A DNA stretch of 42,426 nt from JALOOE01 sp964423545 (GCA_964423545.1 CAYRFV010000010.1:1-42426); one strand, 5' to 3'; positions 5,783 to 14,233 are shown, counted from the first letter of the stretch. A program made the numbers and translations. Notes: generated from the letters alone by a model not told the origin.

Positions 5783-6736
5783 ATGAATCTGCCGGCTGAC
5801 AAGAAGGAGATCACCAGGCTCCAGGAGTTGACCTACGAGCTCCGAATCGAAGACGCCATGAGCCACAACGTCTTCACGGTTTCGCCGGACGCCAGCATGG
5901 CCGATTTCCGTGAGGTGCTGCGTGCCAACCGTATCTCCGGCACGCCGGTGGTGGAGAATGGGCGGATGGTCGGCATCGTCAGCATCGAGGATCTGATCAA
6001 GGCGTTGGCGGCTGGCCAGTTGCAGGCGACCGTGCGTGAGCGGATGCATACCAAACCGGTGACTCTCTATGCAGACGAACCGCTCGTGCATGCCGTGGCG
6101 CGTTTCAGCGAACTCAAGTTCGGGCGTTTTCCGGTGGTCAATCGCTCTGGCGAGCTGGTCGGGATTATCACCCAGGGCGATATCATGCGGGCACTGTTGA
6201 AGCGCCTGGAGGTGAGCTATCGCGAGGAGGAGATTCATCGCTATCGCGCCAGTCACATCTTCGAGGACATCATTGCCGATGAGATGGCGTTGGTGTTCGG
6301 CTATCGGGTCAAACCGCGCGATTTCAGCCATGCTGGCGAGGCTTCCAGCGGCCTGAAGCGCACCCTGGGCCGTCTGGGCATCCATCCGGCGATCATTCGC
6401 CGCGTGGCGGTTGCAACCTATGAAGCGGAGATCAACATCGTCGTCTACAGTGATGGGGGCGAGGTCGTCGCAGAGGTGCGTCCCGACCGGATCAAAATCG
6501 AAGCGCTCGACAAGGGGCCGGGCATCCCGGATATCGAGCAAGCGATGCAGCCGGGCTGGTCGACTGCGCCCGAGTGGGTGCGGGAGATGGGCTTCGGCGC
6601 CGGCATGGGACTGCCCAACATCAAATCGTGCGCCGATGTGATGAAACTCGAGTCCACCGTCGGTGTTGGCACGCACCTGACGATCCTGATCTACCTGGAT
6701 AGGCCCCCTGCGCCAACCGATCGTCGTCCGGCGTAA
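5783..6736 (+). CDS. Two-CBS plus HATPase regulator
   Basis: A 317-residue cytoplasmic protein. Two CBS domains (about residues 20-75 and 85-145) carry SGTPVVENGRMVGIVSIED and FPVVNRSGELVGIITQGD. A GHKL ATPase domain follows (about 165-310): the N-box-like YEAEINIVVYS, the G1-like ALDKGPGIPDIEQA and the G2-like MGFGAGMGLPNIKS. There is no dimerisation or phosphoacceptor His, so it is closer to anti-sigma serine kinases such as RsbW/SpoIIAB than to a sensor kinase. CBS pairs commonly bind adenine nucleotides. With the DRTGG protein directly upstream it probably forms a regulatory unit; the target is not visible here. Confidence 0.85.
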   Translation: MNLPADKKEITRLQELTYELRIEDAMSHNVFTVSPDASMADFREVLRANRISGTPVVENGRMVGIVSIEDLIKALAAGQLQATVRERMHTKPVTLYADEPLVHAVARFSELKFGRFPVVNRSGELVGIITQGDIMRALLKRLEVSYREEEIHRYRASHIFEDIIADEMALVFGYRVKPRDFSHAGEASSGLKRTLGRLGIHPAIIRRVAVATYEAEINIVVYSDGGEVVAEVRPDRIKIEALDKGPGIPDIEQAMQPGWSTAPEWVREMGFGAGMGLPNIKSCADVMKLESTVGVGTHLTILIYLDRPPAPTDRRPA

Positions 6737-6754
6737 TCCGATCCCTGCGGTGCG

Positions 6755-7681
6755 TTACTGCGCAGGCTGCGCCGTCCGGCGATCGGGCCAGCGCAGCGAC
6801 TCCGGACGCCTGGCGAGGACAGGCGACGCTACGGCAGTGGCCGTCGGTTTGGGCGTGATCCGCCGCTCGAACGCTTTCAAGTCGTCGCTGTAGGGGATGG
6901 TGATCCGGTTCAGGAGGAATAGACCGGAGCGCGTCTGCTCCACCCCGGCCCTCACGCCCACCGCTGCACCGTAGCCGGACTTGGGTGCGAGCGACGTGAC
7001 GAGTGCATTGTGGCCGCCACCGGGATAGGCCAATGCCGTCACCGGCCTGACCAGGTGCTTCTCCAATTCGGCCTTTGAGCCGACCAGTTGCTCGGTGATC
7101 TGCTGGGCGTTCTGTTCGTTGAGCAGATGATGGTTGAGCGTGTGACTGCCGAACTCCATGCCGCCCCGGCTCATTTCCTCGATCATCGACCACGTCAACA
7201 CCTTCGAGCCATCGGAGCGGTTCACCCACTCAACCGGCGGGAAGAACGCGCCGACCATGCAGTGCTTCTTCAGGGTCGGATAGGCGACCGTATAGCCGTC
7301 GACCCAACCGTCATCGAAGGTAAGGATGATCGGCTTGGCGGGCAACGGCTGGCCGTGCTGGAAGTATGCCACGAGGTCCGAGAAGGAGACGGTATGGTAG
7401 CCATTGTCGGCCAACCACTGCATCTGCGCCTCGAATGCCTCCGGGGTCACGGTCAGATTCCGCCACGTCGCGTTCGCATTCGCCGGCAGGCGCGTGATGT
7501 GATGATACATCAGGATGGGCAGCGACACCTTGTCGGCTGGAGCAACCGGACGAGGGAGAGAGGCAGGATCGGGGCAGGACGGGGGCGCGCCTGTCTCGGC
7601 GCAAGCTGCCAGCGACGGAATCACCAGCAGCGAGAGCAAGATCAGCAGGATGAACCACGTCGGGTTCGGGCGTCGATGCAT
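6755..7681 (-). CDS. Polysaccharide deacetylase lipoprotein (NodB fold, CE4)
   Basis: A 308-residue exported enzyme. It has a signal peptide with the lipobox LAAC at about residues 24-27, so it should be a lipoprotein. The NodB domain shows LTFDDGW (catalytic base and metal Asp), FGSHTLNHHLL (metal His pair) and ALAYPGGGHN (the third motif). It would remove N- or O-acetyl groups from peptidoglycan or another surface polysaccharide. It follows the ACT-domain gene by 27 bases on the same strand and converges with the CBS/ATPase gene over an 18-base gap. No strong ribosome-binding site is seen at the start. Confidence 0.88.
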   Translation of the reverse strand: MHRRPNPTWFILLILLSLLVIPSLAACAETGAPPSCPDPASLPRPVAPADKVSLPILMYHHITRLPANANATWRNLTVTPEAFEAQMQWLADNGYHTVSFSDLVAYFQHGQPLPAKPIILTFDDGWVDGYTVAYPTLKKHCMVGAFFPPVEWVNRSDGSKVLTWSMIEEMSRGGMEFGSHTLNHHLLNEQNAQQITEQLVGSKAELEKHLVRPVTALAYPGGGHNALVTSLAPKSGYGAAVGVRAGVEQTRSGLFLLNRITIPYSDDLKAFERRITPKPTATAVASPVLARRPESLRWPDRRTAQPAQ

Positions 7682-7708
7682 GGCGGCGATGTGGCTGGCC
7701 GTGGGGCG

Positions 7709-8185
7709 TCAGGGCAGGTCGAACTGGGTGCTGATGGCCGCCAGGGCGTCATGCAGTCTAGAGAGCTCCACGATGCAGTTGATGGTTGAGATCGACGTGC
7801 TGATGGCGAGGATGTTAACGTCTCTGCCGGCCAGAGCACGAAACATGGCGCCTGCGATGCCGGGACGCTCCCGGAAATCGGGCCCGAAGATGGCGACCGA
7901 GGCGATATCTGCTCGCGATGTCACAGCTACAGGCTGGAGCTCCGGTCGAATGGTCTCGATGGCGGCCAGGCTGGCCTGGAGATCGGTGCGATCGACACAG
8001 AGCACCATCTGCGCCTGATCCGATTGGTCGATCACCTGCACCACGAATTGCACGTTGATGCTGCGCTGCCCCAACGCATCCAGCACCGCCGCGGCAATCC
8101 CCGGTCGATCCTTGACCGCCAACACGCTGATGCTGGCTAACTGATCGTTCTGGATGATGCCGCCGATCTTGATCTTCTGACCCAC
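7709..8185 (-). CDS. Stand-alone tandem ACT-domain protein
   Basis: About 158 residues with two ACT domains in tandem: SVLAVKDRPGIAAAVLDAL (first) and ERPGIAGAMFRALAGRDVNIL with STSISTINCIVE (second). The arrangement and the STS...CIV segment match the C-terminal regulatory half of aspartate kinase, but no kinase domain is present. It may be a separate regulatory subunit or an amino-acid sensor. GTG 8185 is preferred because GGAGGG lies 4 bases upstream; ATG 8197 is an in-frame alternative that has that site inside the gene. The deacetylase gene follows in the same direction. Confidence 0.8.
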   Translation of the reverse strand: MGQKIKIGGIIQNDQLASISVLAVKDRPGIAAAVLDALGQRSINVQFVVQVIDQSDQAQMVLCVDRTDLQASLAAIETIRPELQPVAVTSRADIASVAIFGPDFRERPGIAGAMFRALAGRDVNILAISTSISTINCIVELSRLHDALAAISTQFDLP

Positions 8186-8332
8186 GGAACCCTCCATGGC
8201 GCGTTGCTCGAGTCTGCTTCCCACTGGGAATGCCAGAAGTGGCAGCGCAAGTCTAGCATATCGAGGGCTTTTTCGCCAAACACCCGGATCGCGCCATGGC
8301 GCCTGCTGACGATCCGACGCGGGCGGGCGAGA

Positions 8333-8361
8333 TTCCCAAAGGCCTGCCGCCGTGCTATAAT
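8333..8361 (+). promoter_or_regulatory. Possible promoter of the NTF2-like gene
   Basis: A perfect TATAAT at 8356-8361 with a weak -35 (TTCCCA, 8333-8338) at a 17-base spacing, in the region between the divergent ACT and NTF2-like genes. A transcript would start about 8368, some 90 bases before the coding region. Confidence 0.35.
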
Positions 8362-8461
8362 CGGCCATGCTGGCGCAGGAACGGCGGAGGACGGATGGCG
8401 CCTCCGAATCCGAGCGCTGCTTAATCCGCTGACCACGCGGTGGACAATGGGGGCTTATCCA

Positions 8462-8905
8462 ATGGAAGAGACGACCCAGGCGGAGCGGGAGATCCTCGCA
8501 CTGCTGGACCGGCACCTTACAAGCATCTGGACGGGGGATCTCGCCACCTATCGGGCCACGACCGGCGCCGATGTGACCTTTTTCGAGTGGTACATCAGCA
8601 CCCAACGCATCGATGGAATTGACTTTCACCTGCGAGAGACCGCTGCCAGCTTTCGCGTCGCGGAGGCGCGTCGTCAGTCCGGTCAGCGCCACGAAGTAGA
8701 GCACGAGGTGCTCGCGCCGAAGGTGCAGCTCTACGGCGATATCGCTATCGTCACCTATTCGCTGCTCATGCGCACCATCGGTGAAACGGGAGTGCATCAC
8801 ACCGAACACAACGAGACGCGCGTCTTCCATCGGCGGCCGGATGGCTGGCAGCTTGTACATTGTCATAAGTCGCCTATGTGGCCGGCCCCGCACGCGCCTG
8901 CCTGA
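8462..8905 (+). CDS. NTF2-like protein, CaMKII-association-domain type
   Basis: A 147-residue single-domain NTF2-fold protein. The first helix REILALLDRHLTSIWTGD, the TFFEWY...GIDFH segment and the final NETRVFHRRPDGWQLVHCHKS strand resemble the CaMKII association domain and SnoaL/DUF4440 families. Bacterial members often bind small molecules or act as small enzymes; no function can be given. An in-frame ATG at 8447 is an alternative start. There is no signal peptide. Confidence 0.75.
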   Translation: MEETTQAEREILALLDRHLTSIWTGDLATYRATTGADVTFFEWYISTQRIDGIDFHLRETAASFRVAEARRQSGQRHEVEHEVLAPKVQLYGDIAIVTYSLLMRTIGETGVHHTEHNETRVFHRRPDGWQLVHCHKSPMWPAPHAPA

Positions 8906-8938
8906 AACGGCGTGAGTGAGGCGATTTCGGGAGGACGC

Positions 8939-9409
8939 ATGATCGAGATTTCGATTCCAGGGGATGGGTGGCTGCGGTTGAGCTGTCTCGTCCTCGACTA
9001 TAACGGCACCCTCGCATGCAACGGCATCCTGCTCGATGGGGTGATTGAGCGCCTGAGGGCTCTGTCCGGGAACCTCGCGATCCATGTGATCACGGCCGAC
9101 ACCTTCGGCACGGTCCAGGATGCATTGAAGGACGTTCCTTGCACGGTGCGCATCCTGCCGCAGACGGGACAGAACCACGCCAAGATGGCATACGTCGCGC
9201 AGCATGGCCGCAACGAGACCGTGTGCATTGGCAACGGCCGGAACGATCGGCTGATGCTGCAGGCTGCTGCGCTTGGCATCGTCGTGATCGGCCCGGAGGG
9301 CGCCGCGGTGGATGCGCTTCAAGCGGCGGATGTTGTGGCGCCGAGCATCCAGGTCGCGCTCGATCTACTGCTGTATCCGCTGAGGTTGGTGGCAACGCTG
9401 CGCTCGTAG
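8939..9409 (+). CDS. HAD-family protein, soluble P-type ATPase-like
   Basis: A 156-residue HAD-fold protein of the small type likened to the P domain of P-type ATPases. Motif I is LDYNGTLA, motif II contains VITADTFG and motif IV contains IGNGRNDRLML. In motif I the second Asp of the usual DxDG is Asn (DYNG), seen in this subgroup; the nucleophile Asp is kept but the general acid is not. It may be a phosphatase of low activity or a metal or phosphate sensor. The start ATG 8939 is backed by GGGAGGA 3 bases upstream. Confidence 0.83.
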   Translation: MIEISIPGDGWLRLSCLVLDYNGTLACNGILLDGVIERLRALSGNLAIHVITADTFGTVQDALKDVPCTVRILPQTGQNHAKMAYVAQHGRNETVCIGNGRNDRLMLQAAALGIVVIGPEGAAVDALQAADVVAPSIQVALDLLLYPLRLVATLRS

Positions 9410-9485
9410 GCGGTAGGCAGGATCGGGCCAACCGACGCAAGGAGTCGCGGCCAGCGACTCAGAGCATACTGGCGGCTGAGCGGAG

Positions 9486-10655
9486 ATGAGCGGAGGATCT
9501 GTGCTCCCCAAGAGCGCGGATGTTGTCGTCATCGGCGGCGGGGTGATGGGTGTCAGCACCGCCTATCACCTGGCGAGCCGAGGCTGTTCCGAAGTTGTCT
9601 TGCTGGAAAAGGCGCCGTTCTTGGGCAGCGAGGCTACAGGCAAGTGCGCAGGGGGCATCCGCTATCAGTTCAGCACCGAGATCAATGTCCAGCTCTCGCT
9701 GCTAAGCCTGCCGTTGCTCGACCGCTTCGAGGCGCAGTTGGGGCAGCCTATCAATCTGCGCCGGACGGGCTACCTGTTTCTGCTCGATCATCGCGCCGAC
9801 CTCGAGGTTTTCGAGCGCAACGTGGCGATGCAGAATCGCCTGGGCGTGCCGTCGCGCCTCTTGTCGCATGATGAAGCGGTGGCGCGGGCGCCGCTGATCC
9901 GGATGGATGATATCATCGGCGCAGCCTGGCATGCAGATGACGGTCTGGCCGATCCACACGGAGTGGTGCAGGGGTATGCCGCGGGCGCGCGCCGGCATGG
10001 CGCGCGCATCTTCACCGGGGTGACGGCAACGGGCATCCAGATCGAGGGCGGCCGGGTCAAGGGGGTGGAGACGAGCAGCGGCGCCATCGCTGCCCCGCAC
10101 GTGGTGGATGCGGCAGGACCGTGGGCGGGCCAAGTGGCGGCGCTGGCCGGGGTCGAGCTGCCGATCGTGCCGCTGAGGCGCCAGATCGCGGTGACTACAC
10201 CGCTGCCGCAGGTTCCGCACGGGTTCCCGTTCGTGATCGACTTCAGCCGCTCCCTGTATTTCCATCGCGAGGGGGAGGGCATCCTCACCGGCCAATCGAA
10301 CCCGGACCAGGCGCCCGGGTTCGACCAAGCGGTGGATCATATCTGGACCGAGCGCCACCTGGACGCAGCCATGTGGCGCTTCCCGCTGTTGGAGCGTGCC
10401 GGCCTGTTGCGTGAATGGGCGGGGCTGTATGAAGTCACGCCTGATGCGCACCCGGTGATTGACACCCTGGCCGTTCCGGCGGGTTTCACCATCGTGGCTG
10501 GCTTCAGCGGACATGGCTTCATGCACGGCCCGATTGCCGGTCTCCTGGCCGCCGAGATGATCCTCGACGGCCGATCGCTCAGCCTGGACGTGCATCAACT
10601 CCGATTGAGCCGGTTCGCGGAAGGAGACCTGGTCAGGGAGCACAATGTGGTGTAG
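9486..10655 (+). CDS. FAD-dependent amine oxidoreductase (DAO family)
   Basis: A 389-residue flavoprotein of the glycine/sarcosine oxidase family, which oxidises N-methyl or primary amino acids. The dinucleotide-binding motif VVVIGGGVMGVSTAYHLA lies at residues 13-30, GKCAGGIRYQFS follows near the flavin site, and the C-terminal VAGFSGHGFMHGP closes the FAD fold. It most resembles the sarcosine oxidase beta-type sequences. The substrate cannot be named. ATG 9486 and GTG 9501 are both possible; GGAGGA 3 bases before 9501 favours the latter. It is followed by pepA after a 30-base gap, so the two are likely co-transcribed. Confidence 0.88.
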   Translation: MSGGSVLPKSADVVVIGGGVMGVSTAYHLASRGCSEVVLLEKAPFLGSEATGKCAGGIRYQFSTEINVQLSLLSLPLLDRFEAQLGQPINLRRTGYLFLLDHRADLEVFERNVAMQNRLGVPSRLLSHDEAVARAPLIRMDDIIGAAWHADDGLADPHGVVQGYAAGARRHGARIFTGVTATGIQIEGGRVKGVETSSGAIAAPHVVDAAGPWAGQVAALAGVELPIVPLRRQIAVTTPLPQVPHGFPFVIDFSRSLYFHREGEGILTGQSNPDQAPGFDQAVDHIWTERHLDAAMWRFPLLERAGLLREWAGLYEVTPDAHPVIDTLAVPAGFTIVAGFSGHGFMHGPIAGLLAAEMILDGRSLSLDVHQLRLSRFAEGDLVREHNVV

Positions 10656-10685
10656 ATGGCCTGACGAAGTTCGAGGAGCATAACC

Positions 10686-12191
10686 GTGGATATCAGACTC
10701 AAGCAAGCCGACATTGTCGACGAAGCTGTGGACCTGATCGTCGTCAACCTGTTCCAGGGGGTGACGCAGCCGGGTGGCGCAACCGGTGCGGTCGACCAAG
10801 CACTGGGCGGCGCGATCGCCGCCGTCATTGCGGCGGGCGATTTCGCCGGCAAGGCAGGAGAGACCGTCCTGCTCTATACGCGCGGCGCAATCCCAGCGCC
10901 GCGCGTGCTGGTCGTGGGGCTGGGTGAGCAATCCAAGTTTGGCCTGAGCGCGGCTCGTACGGCGGCGGCTGCGGCGGCACGCAGGGCGCGCGACCTGGCC
11001 GTGAAGTCGTTCGCGACGATCGTCCATGGTGTGGGCGCCGGTGAGCTGGATGCCAGGGCCGCCGCATGCGCACTGGTGGAAGGATCGAGACTGGGCCTCT
11101 ACCGGTTCGAGGGCGTCCGTTCGAAGCCGCCGAAGGACTGGAAGCCCGATCCTGAAACCATGACGATCGTCGACAGAGCGACCGACCGGCTGCCGGCGAT
11201 CGAGGCGGGTATGGCGCGCGGCGACGCGATTGCGGCCGGAGTGGCGCTGGCGCGCGATCTGGTGAATACGCCTGCGAACCTGATGACGCCTGCGATCTTG
11301 GCGGAGCGCGCTGCGGCAGTGGCGGGTGAAACCGGTCTGCAGTGCGAAGTGTTGGGCCGCGCCGAGTGTAAGGCGCTCGGCATGGGCATCTTCATGGCCG
11401 TCGCCGAGGAGTCCGAGCAGGACCCGCGACTGGTCATCCTGGAGCACAATGCGAGCCGCAGCGATTTGCCGGCGGTGGTCCTGGTGGGCAAGGGGGTCAC
11501 GTTCGATTCGGGCGGCATCTCGATCAAGCCGAGCGAAGAGATGTGGCGGATGAAAGGCGACATGGCGGGCGCGGCCGCGGTGATCGCCGCCCTCGGGATC
11601 GCCGCGCGGCTCGATTTGCCCTTGCACGTGATCGGGTTGGCACCGTGCGCCGAAAACCTGCCGGGCGGTCGCGCACAGAAGCCAGGCGACGTCTATCGCG
11701 GCATGAACGGCAAGACGATGGAAGTGATCAGCACTGATGCCGAGGGGCGCATGTTGCTGGCCGATGCGCTGGCGTACGCTGCACGTTATGCCCCCGCGGC
11801 AGTGGTCGACATTGCCACGCTGACCGGCGCCCAGGCGGTCGCGCTCGGCCCGCAGGCGGCCGCGCTGTTTGCGAACAACGACGCATTGGCGGCCCGGCTG
11901 TTGGCGGCGGCCGAAGCCACGGGGGATCGGCTCTGGCGGCTGCCGCTCTACGACGAATACGTCGAGGCGATCAAGAGTCAGGTCGCCGATGTTAAGAATA
12001 GTGGCGGGCGCACCTCAGGCATCGGCAGCAGTGCGAAGTTCATCGAGCACTTCACCGAGGGCTATCCTTGGGCGCACATCGACATGGCCTCGATGTCGCT
12101 GTCGGATGAGGACAAACCGGCCCAGCCCAAGGGCGCCACAGGCTACGGCGTGAGGCTGTTTGCGGCGTTTCTGGAGGGGTGGACGCAGTAG
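10686..12191 (+). CDS. pepA: Leucyl aminopeptidase (M17)
   Basis: A 501-residue cytosolic dizinc aminopeptidase that removes N-terminal residues from peptides. The M17 core shows VGKGVTFDSGGISIKP (Lys and Asp ligands), MKGDMAGAAAV and STDAEGRMLLADAL, the signature with Ser in place of the usual first Asn, then VDIATLTGA. The N-terminal macro-like domain is present. The start codon is GTG, with GAGGAG 8 bases upstream. It is full-length. Confidence 0.95.
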   Translation: MDIRLKQADIVDEAVDLIVVNLFQGVTQPGGATGAVDQALGGAIAAVIAAGDFAGKAGETVLLYTRGAIPAPRVLVVGLGEQSKFGLSAARTAAAAAARRARDLAVKSFATIVHGVGAGELDARAAACALVEGSRLGLYRFEGVRSKPPKDWKPDPETMTIVDRATDRLPAIEAGMARGDAIAAGVALARDLVNTPANLMTPAILAERAAAVAGETGLQCEVLGRAECKALGMGIFMAVAEESEQDPRLVILEHNASRSDLPAVVLVGKGVTFDSGGISIKPSEEMWRMKGDMAGAAAVIAALGIAARLDLPLHVIGLAPCAENLPGGRAQKPGDVYRGMNGKTMEVISTDAEGRMLLADALAYAARYAPAAVVDIATLTGAQAVALGPQAAALFANNDALAARLLAAAEATGDRLWRLPLYDEYVEAIKSQVADVKNSGGRTSGIGSSAKFIEHFTEGYPWAHIDMASMSLSDEDKPAQPKGATGYGVRLFAAFLEGWTQ

Positions 12192-12251
12192 CCGAGGCGA
12201 AAAGGCGGCGGGCGTACCTGGCGGAAGGTCGACCTGAGCCGCGGGATCGTA

Positions 12252-12276
12252 GCGCCGCACCGGGGAAGTGCGGCGC
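12252..12276. terminator. Bidirectional hairpin between pepA and the membrane protein gene
   Basis: A perfect 9-bp inverted repeat, GCGCCGCAC and GTGCGGCGC, with a 7-base loop, in the 91-base gap between two converging genes. No T-tract is present. It can serve as terminator for both. Confidence 0.5.
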
Positions 12277-12282
12277 CGGCGG

Positions 12283-12660
12283 TCAGGCGGCGCGGCTGCC
12301 GCGTCGATGCCAGACGTAGGTGACCAGCCCGGCCAGTGACACCGCCGAGCCGACGGCTGCGGCGCCCCACACCCAGCGCCGGTCCTGTCCCGGCACGGTG
12401 ACAACCCTGCGGAAGACGCGGCGGGAGAGGCCGGACTCAACCTCGTCTTCGATCAGCGGCAGGAGCGCAGGCTGAAGCTGCTCGCGGCGCGCGCGATCCA
12501 CCAGGCTGCGGTGCAGCTCGGCGCGGAAGCGGGCGTCGGGCGGCGCCGGCGCAAGCAGTGCTGAGAGGTCGCGCGACAGGGCCAGGTAGGGTGTTACGCT
12601 GAGTCTTTGTTCGTGGTATTGCTTCATGTGCCTTCCCGTCCGCTCGCGCCCTGAGCTCAT
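12283..12660 (-). CDS. Membrane protein coupled to ECF sigma factor
   Basis: About 125 residues, not recognised as a named family. The N-terminal part is hydrophilic (SVTPYLALSRDLSALLAPAP, then an Arg-rich helix). One membrane segment lies near the C-terminus (VWGAAAVGSAVSLAGLVTYVW), followed by a few basic residues. ATG 12660 overlaps the stop of the sigma factor as ATGA, which indicates coupled translation; ATG 12627 with GGAAGG upstream is an alternative. Its place right after an ECF sigma gene suggests an anti-sigma role, but there is no Zn-binding HxxxCxxC motif of the usual ZAS anti-sigma type. Confidence 0.7.
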   Translation of the reverse strand: MSSGRERTGRHMKQYHEQRLSVTPYLALSRDLSALLAPAPPDARFRAELHRSLVDRARREQLQPALLPLIEDEVESGLSRRVFRRVVTVPGQDRRWVWGAAAVGSAVSLAGLVTYVWHRRGSRAA

Positions 12661-13256
12661 TGCCATTCGCGTGCTTCCAGATCAGCGCGCAATGACTTGA
12701 GGGTGCGAAAGTAGAGCGACTTGATCGAACTCTCGGTGCGACCCATCAGCCGACCAATCTCGTCGTTCGACAGCCGGTCGGCGAACTTCAGAATCAGCAG
12801 GCGCTGCCGCTCTTCCGGCTGGCGGCGGATTGCTGACCACAGCGCCCGCTGTTTCTCGCGCGTCTCGGCGCTGCGCTCCGGGCTCTCCGCAGCGCGCCCA
12901 GCCAACTCCACATCCTCCAGCGACGTCATGCGCCAACGGCCGCGCGCTCGGTGATGGTTAGCCACCAGGTTGTGCGCGATCCTGTAGAGCCAGGCCGCAA
13001 ATGGGATGCCTTGATCCACGTACCGGTCAATGCTTCCCAACGCCTGGTGAAACGTGCGCGCAGTCAAGTCCTCTGCATCTGCCGTGTTGCCGATCCGGTA
13101 GTAAACATAATTATAGATTCGATCGACGTTGCGCAGGTAAAGCTCACCGAATGCCTCGGCATCGCGTTTCGCCAGCTCAACCAACTGGCTCTCCGTCATG
13201 TCGATGTAGCGATGGTTGTGAGCGATCGGGACTTCCAGGTTTTCACCGCTTGCCAT
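12657..13256 (-). CDS. ECF-type RNA polymerase sigma factor
   Basis: About 199 residues. Region 2 is FGELYLRNVDRIYNYVYYR...DAEDLTARTFHQAL with the following PFAAWLYRIAHNLVANHHR, and region 4 is LLILKFADRLSNDEIGRLMGRTESSIKSL, the helix-turn-helix for the -35 box. It lacks region 1 and 3. The start is uncertain: ATG 13256 gives a short extra N-terminus, while MTESQLVE at 13199 is the usual ECF beginning; neither has a clear ribosome-binding site. It is coupled with the membrane protein downstream, a likely regulator. The promoter and regulon are unknown. Confidence 0.9.
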   Translation of the reverse strand: MASGENLEVPIAHNHRYIDMTESQLVELAKRDAEAFGELYLRNVDRIYNYVYYRIGNTADAEDLTARTFHQALGSIDRYVDQGIPFAAWLYRIAHNLVANHHRARGRWRMTSLEDVELAGRAAESPERSAETREKQRALWSAIRRQPEERQRLLILKFADRLSNDEIGRLMGRTESSIKSLYFRTLKSLRADLEAREWQ

Positions 13257-13387
13257 GATATGAAACACCGCAGAACGACTCGGGGTGCGGCCAATATTGG
13301 CAGGGCGCCGAGATGACTGCCAGGATTTGCGGCGCCGCAGCACCGCATATCCTGGATGTTGCGCCACAGCCTTCCGGCGTGGGCCGT

Positions 13388-14233
13388 TCAGTCGCCCCCG
13401 TACACTGCCGCGCCGACTGTGCCCGGACCCACGTGGGTGCCGATGACGGGACCCAGGGTGCAGGTGAAGACATTCGGCGTGTCGAACCGCTTGGTCAGGG
13501 TCGCCGCGATTTCGCTCGCCGCGGTGGGGGAGTCAGCATGCGTCACGCCGATGCGCACCCGCGCTCCTCGTGCGGAGAGCTGCTGCGCCAACAGATCTTC
13601 CATCGTTTCGATCGCTTTGCTCATGCTACGCACCCGGGCGGCGGGATGCACCTCTCCCTCAACGATGCTCAGGAGCGGCTTGAACTGCAGAAGGGTGCCC
13701 ATGAAGGCCTGCGCTTTGCCGATGCGCCCCCCGCGTTGCAGGTATTCGAGCGTCTGGAGGGTGAAAAAGAGGCGGATTTCGTCGCGCATCCGCTCGAGCC
13801 TGGCGACGATCTCAGCGCTGGAGGCTCCAGCCGAAGCCATGTCGACGGCTTGTTGCACCATCAGGCCTTGACCGACGGAAATGCTTTTCGAATCGACCAC
13901 GTGGATCGGCCGGCCAGCCAGGCTCTCTTTCGCCAGCAGCGCCGATTCGTAGGTGCGGCTGAGCTTGGCCGAGAGGGTAATCGCAACCACTGAATCGCCC
14001 GCATCGGTGAAGGTTCTGAATGGGACGTCGAATTGCGCCGGTGTCGCCTGCGACGTGGTCGGGAGCTTGTCGCTTTTCGGCAGGCGCTCCCAGAACTGCT
14101 CGCGCGTGATCTCGATATTGTCTCGGAAAGACTCCTGTCCGAAAATCACATAGAGTGGAACCACGGTGACCAGCGGGTGCGTCAGCAGTTCCGGTGGGGC
14201 CTCGCAGGTCGAATCTGTGACGATGCGAATCAT
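13388..14233 (-). CDS. DegV-family fatty-acid-binding protein
   Basis: A 281-residue DegV protein (FakB-like); in Firmicutes such proteins bind a fatty acid for the kinase FakA. Seen are IRIVTDSTCE at the N-terminus, TSQATPAQF, ITLSAKLSRTYESA, VVDSKSISVGQGLMV and LQRGGRIGKAQAFMGTLL, ending GPVIGTHVGPGTVG. No FakA gene is in the window. ATG 14233 has GAGGAG upstream. The transcript likely starts near 14394 from a strong promoter lying partly within the end of the M24-like gene, leaving a 160-base leader with a GGGCGCC...GGCGCCC hairpin (14317-14348). Confidence 0.93.
   Translation of the reverse strand: MIRIVTDSTCEAPPELLTHPLVTVVPLYVIFGQESFRDNIEITREQFWERLPKSDKLPTTSQATPAQFDVPFRTFTDAGDSVVAITLSAKLSRTYESALLAKESLAGRPIHVVDSKSISVGQGLMVQQAVDMASAGASSAEIVARLERMRDEIRLFFTLQTLEYLQRGGRIGKAQAFMGTLLQFKPLLSIVEGEVHPAARVRSMSKAIETMEDLLAQQLSARGARVRIGVTHADSPTAASEIAATLTKRFDTPNVFTCTLGPVIGTHVGPGTVGAAVYGGD

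Noticed and set aside
5066..6676. Long open frame on the minus strand opposite the DUF3788, DRTGG and CBS/ATPase genes
   Set aside because: It is antisense to three well-supported genes, with a His/Arg/Asp-rich composition typical of the reverse frame of GC-rich coding DNA, and no family features.
8041..8060. CACGAATTGCACG stretch similar to the repeats at 39-104
   Set aside because: It lies inside the ACT coding region, encoding the conserved strand VNVQFVV-like part, and is a single unit with no palindrome; most likely chance.
7709..9322. Extension of the ACT frame to 537 residues upstream to 9322
   Set aside because: The extra part is antisense to the NTF2-like and HAD genes and shows no domain. 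The GGAGGG site supports a start at 8185.
9702..11627. 641-codon open frame opposite the FAD oxidoreductase and pepA
   Set aside because: Antisense to two clear genes and of biased composition (Arg, His, Gln-rich).
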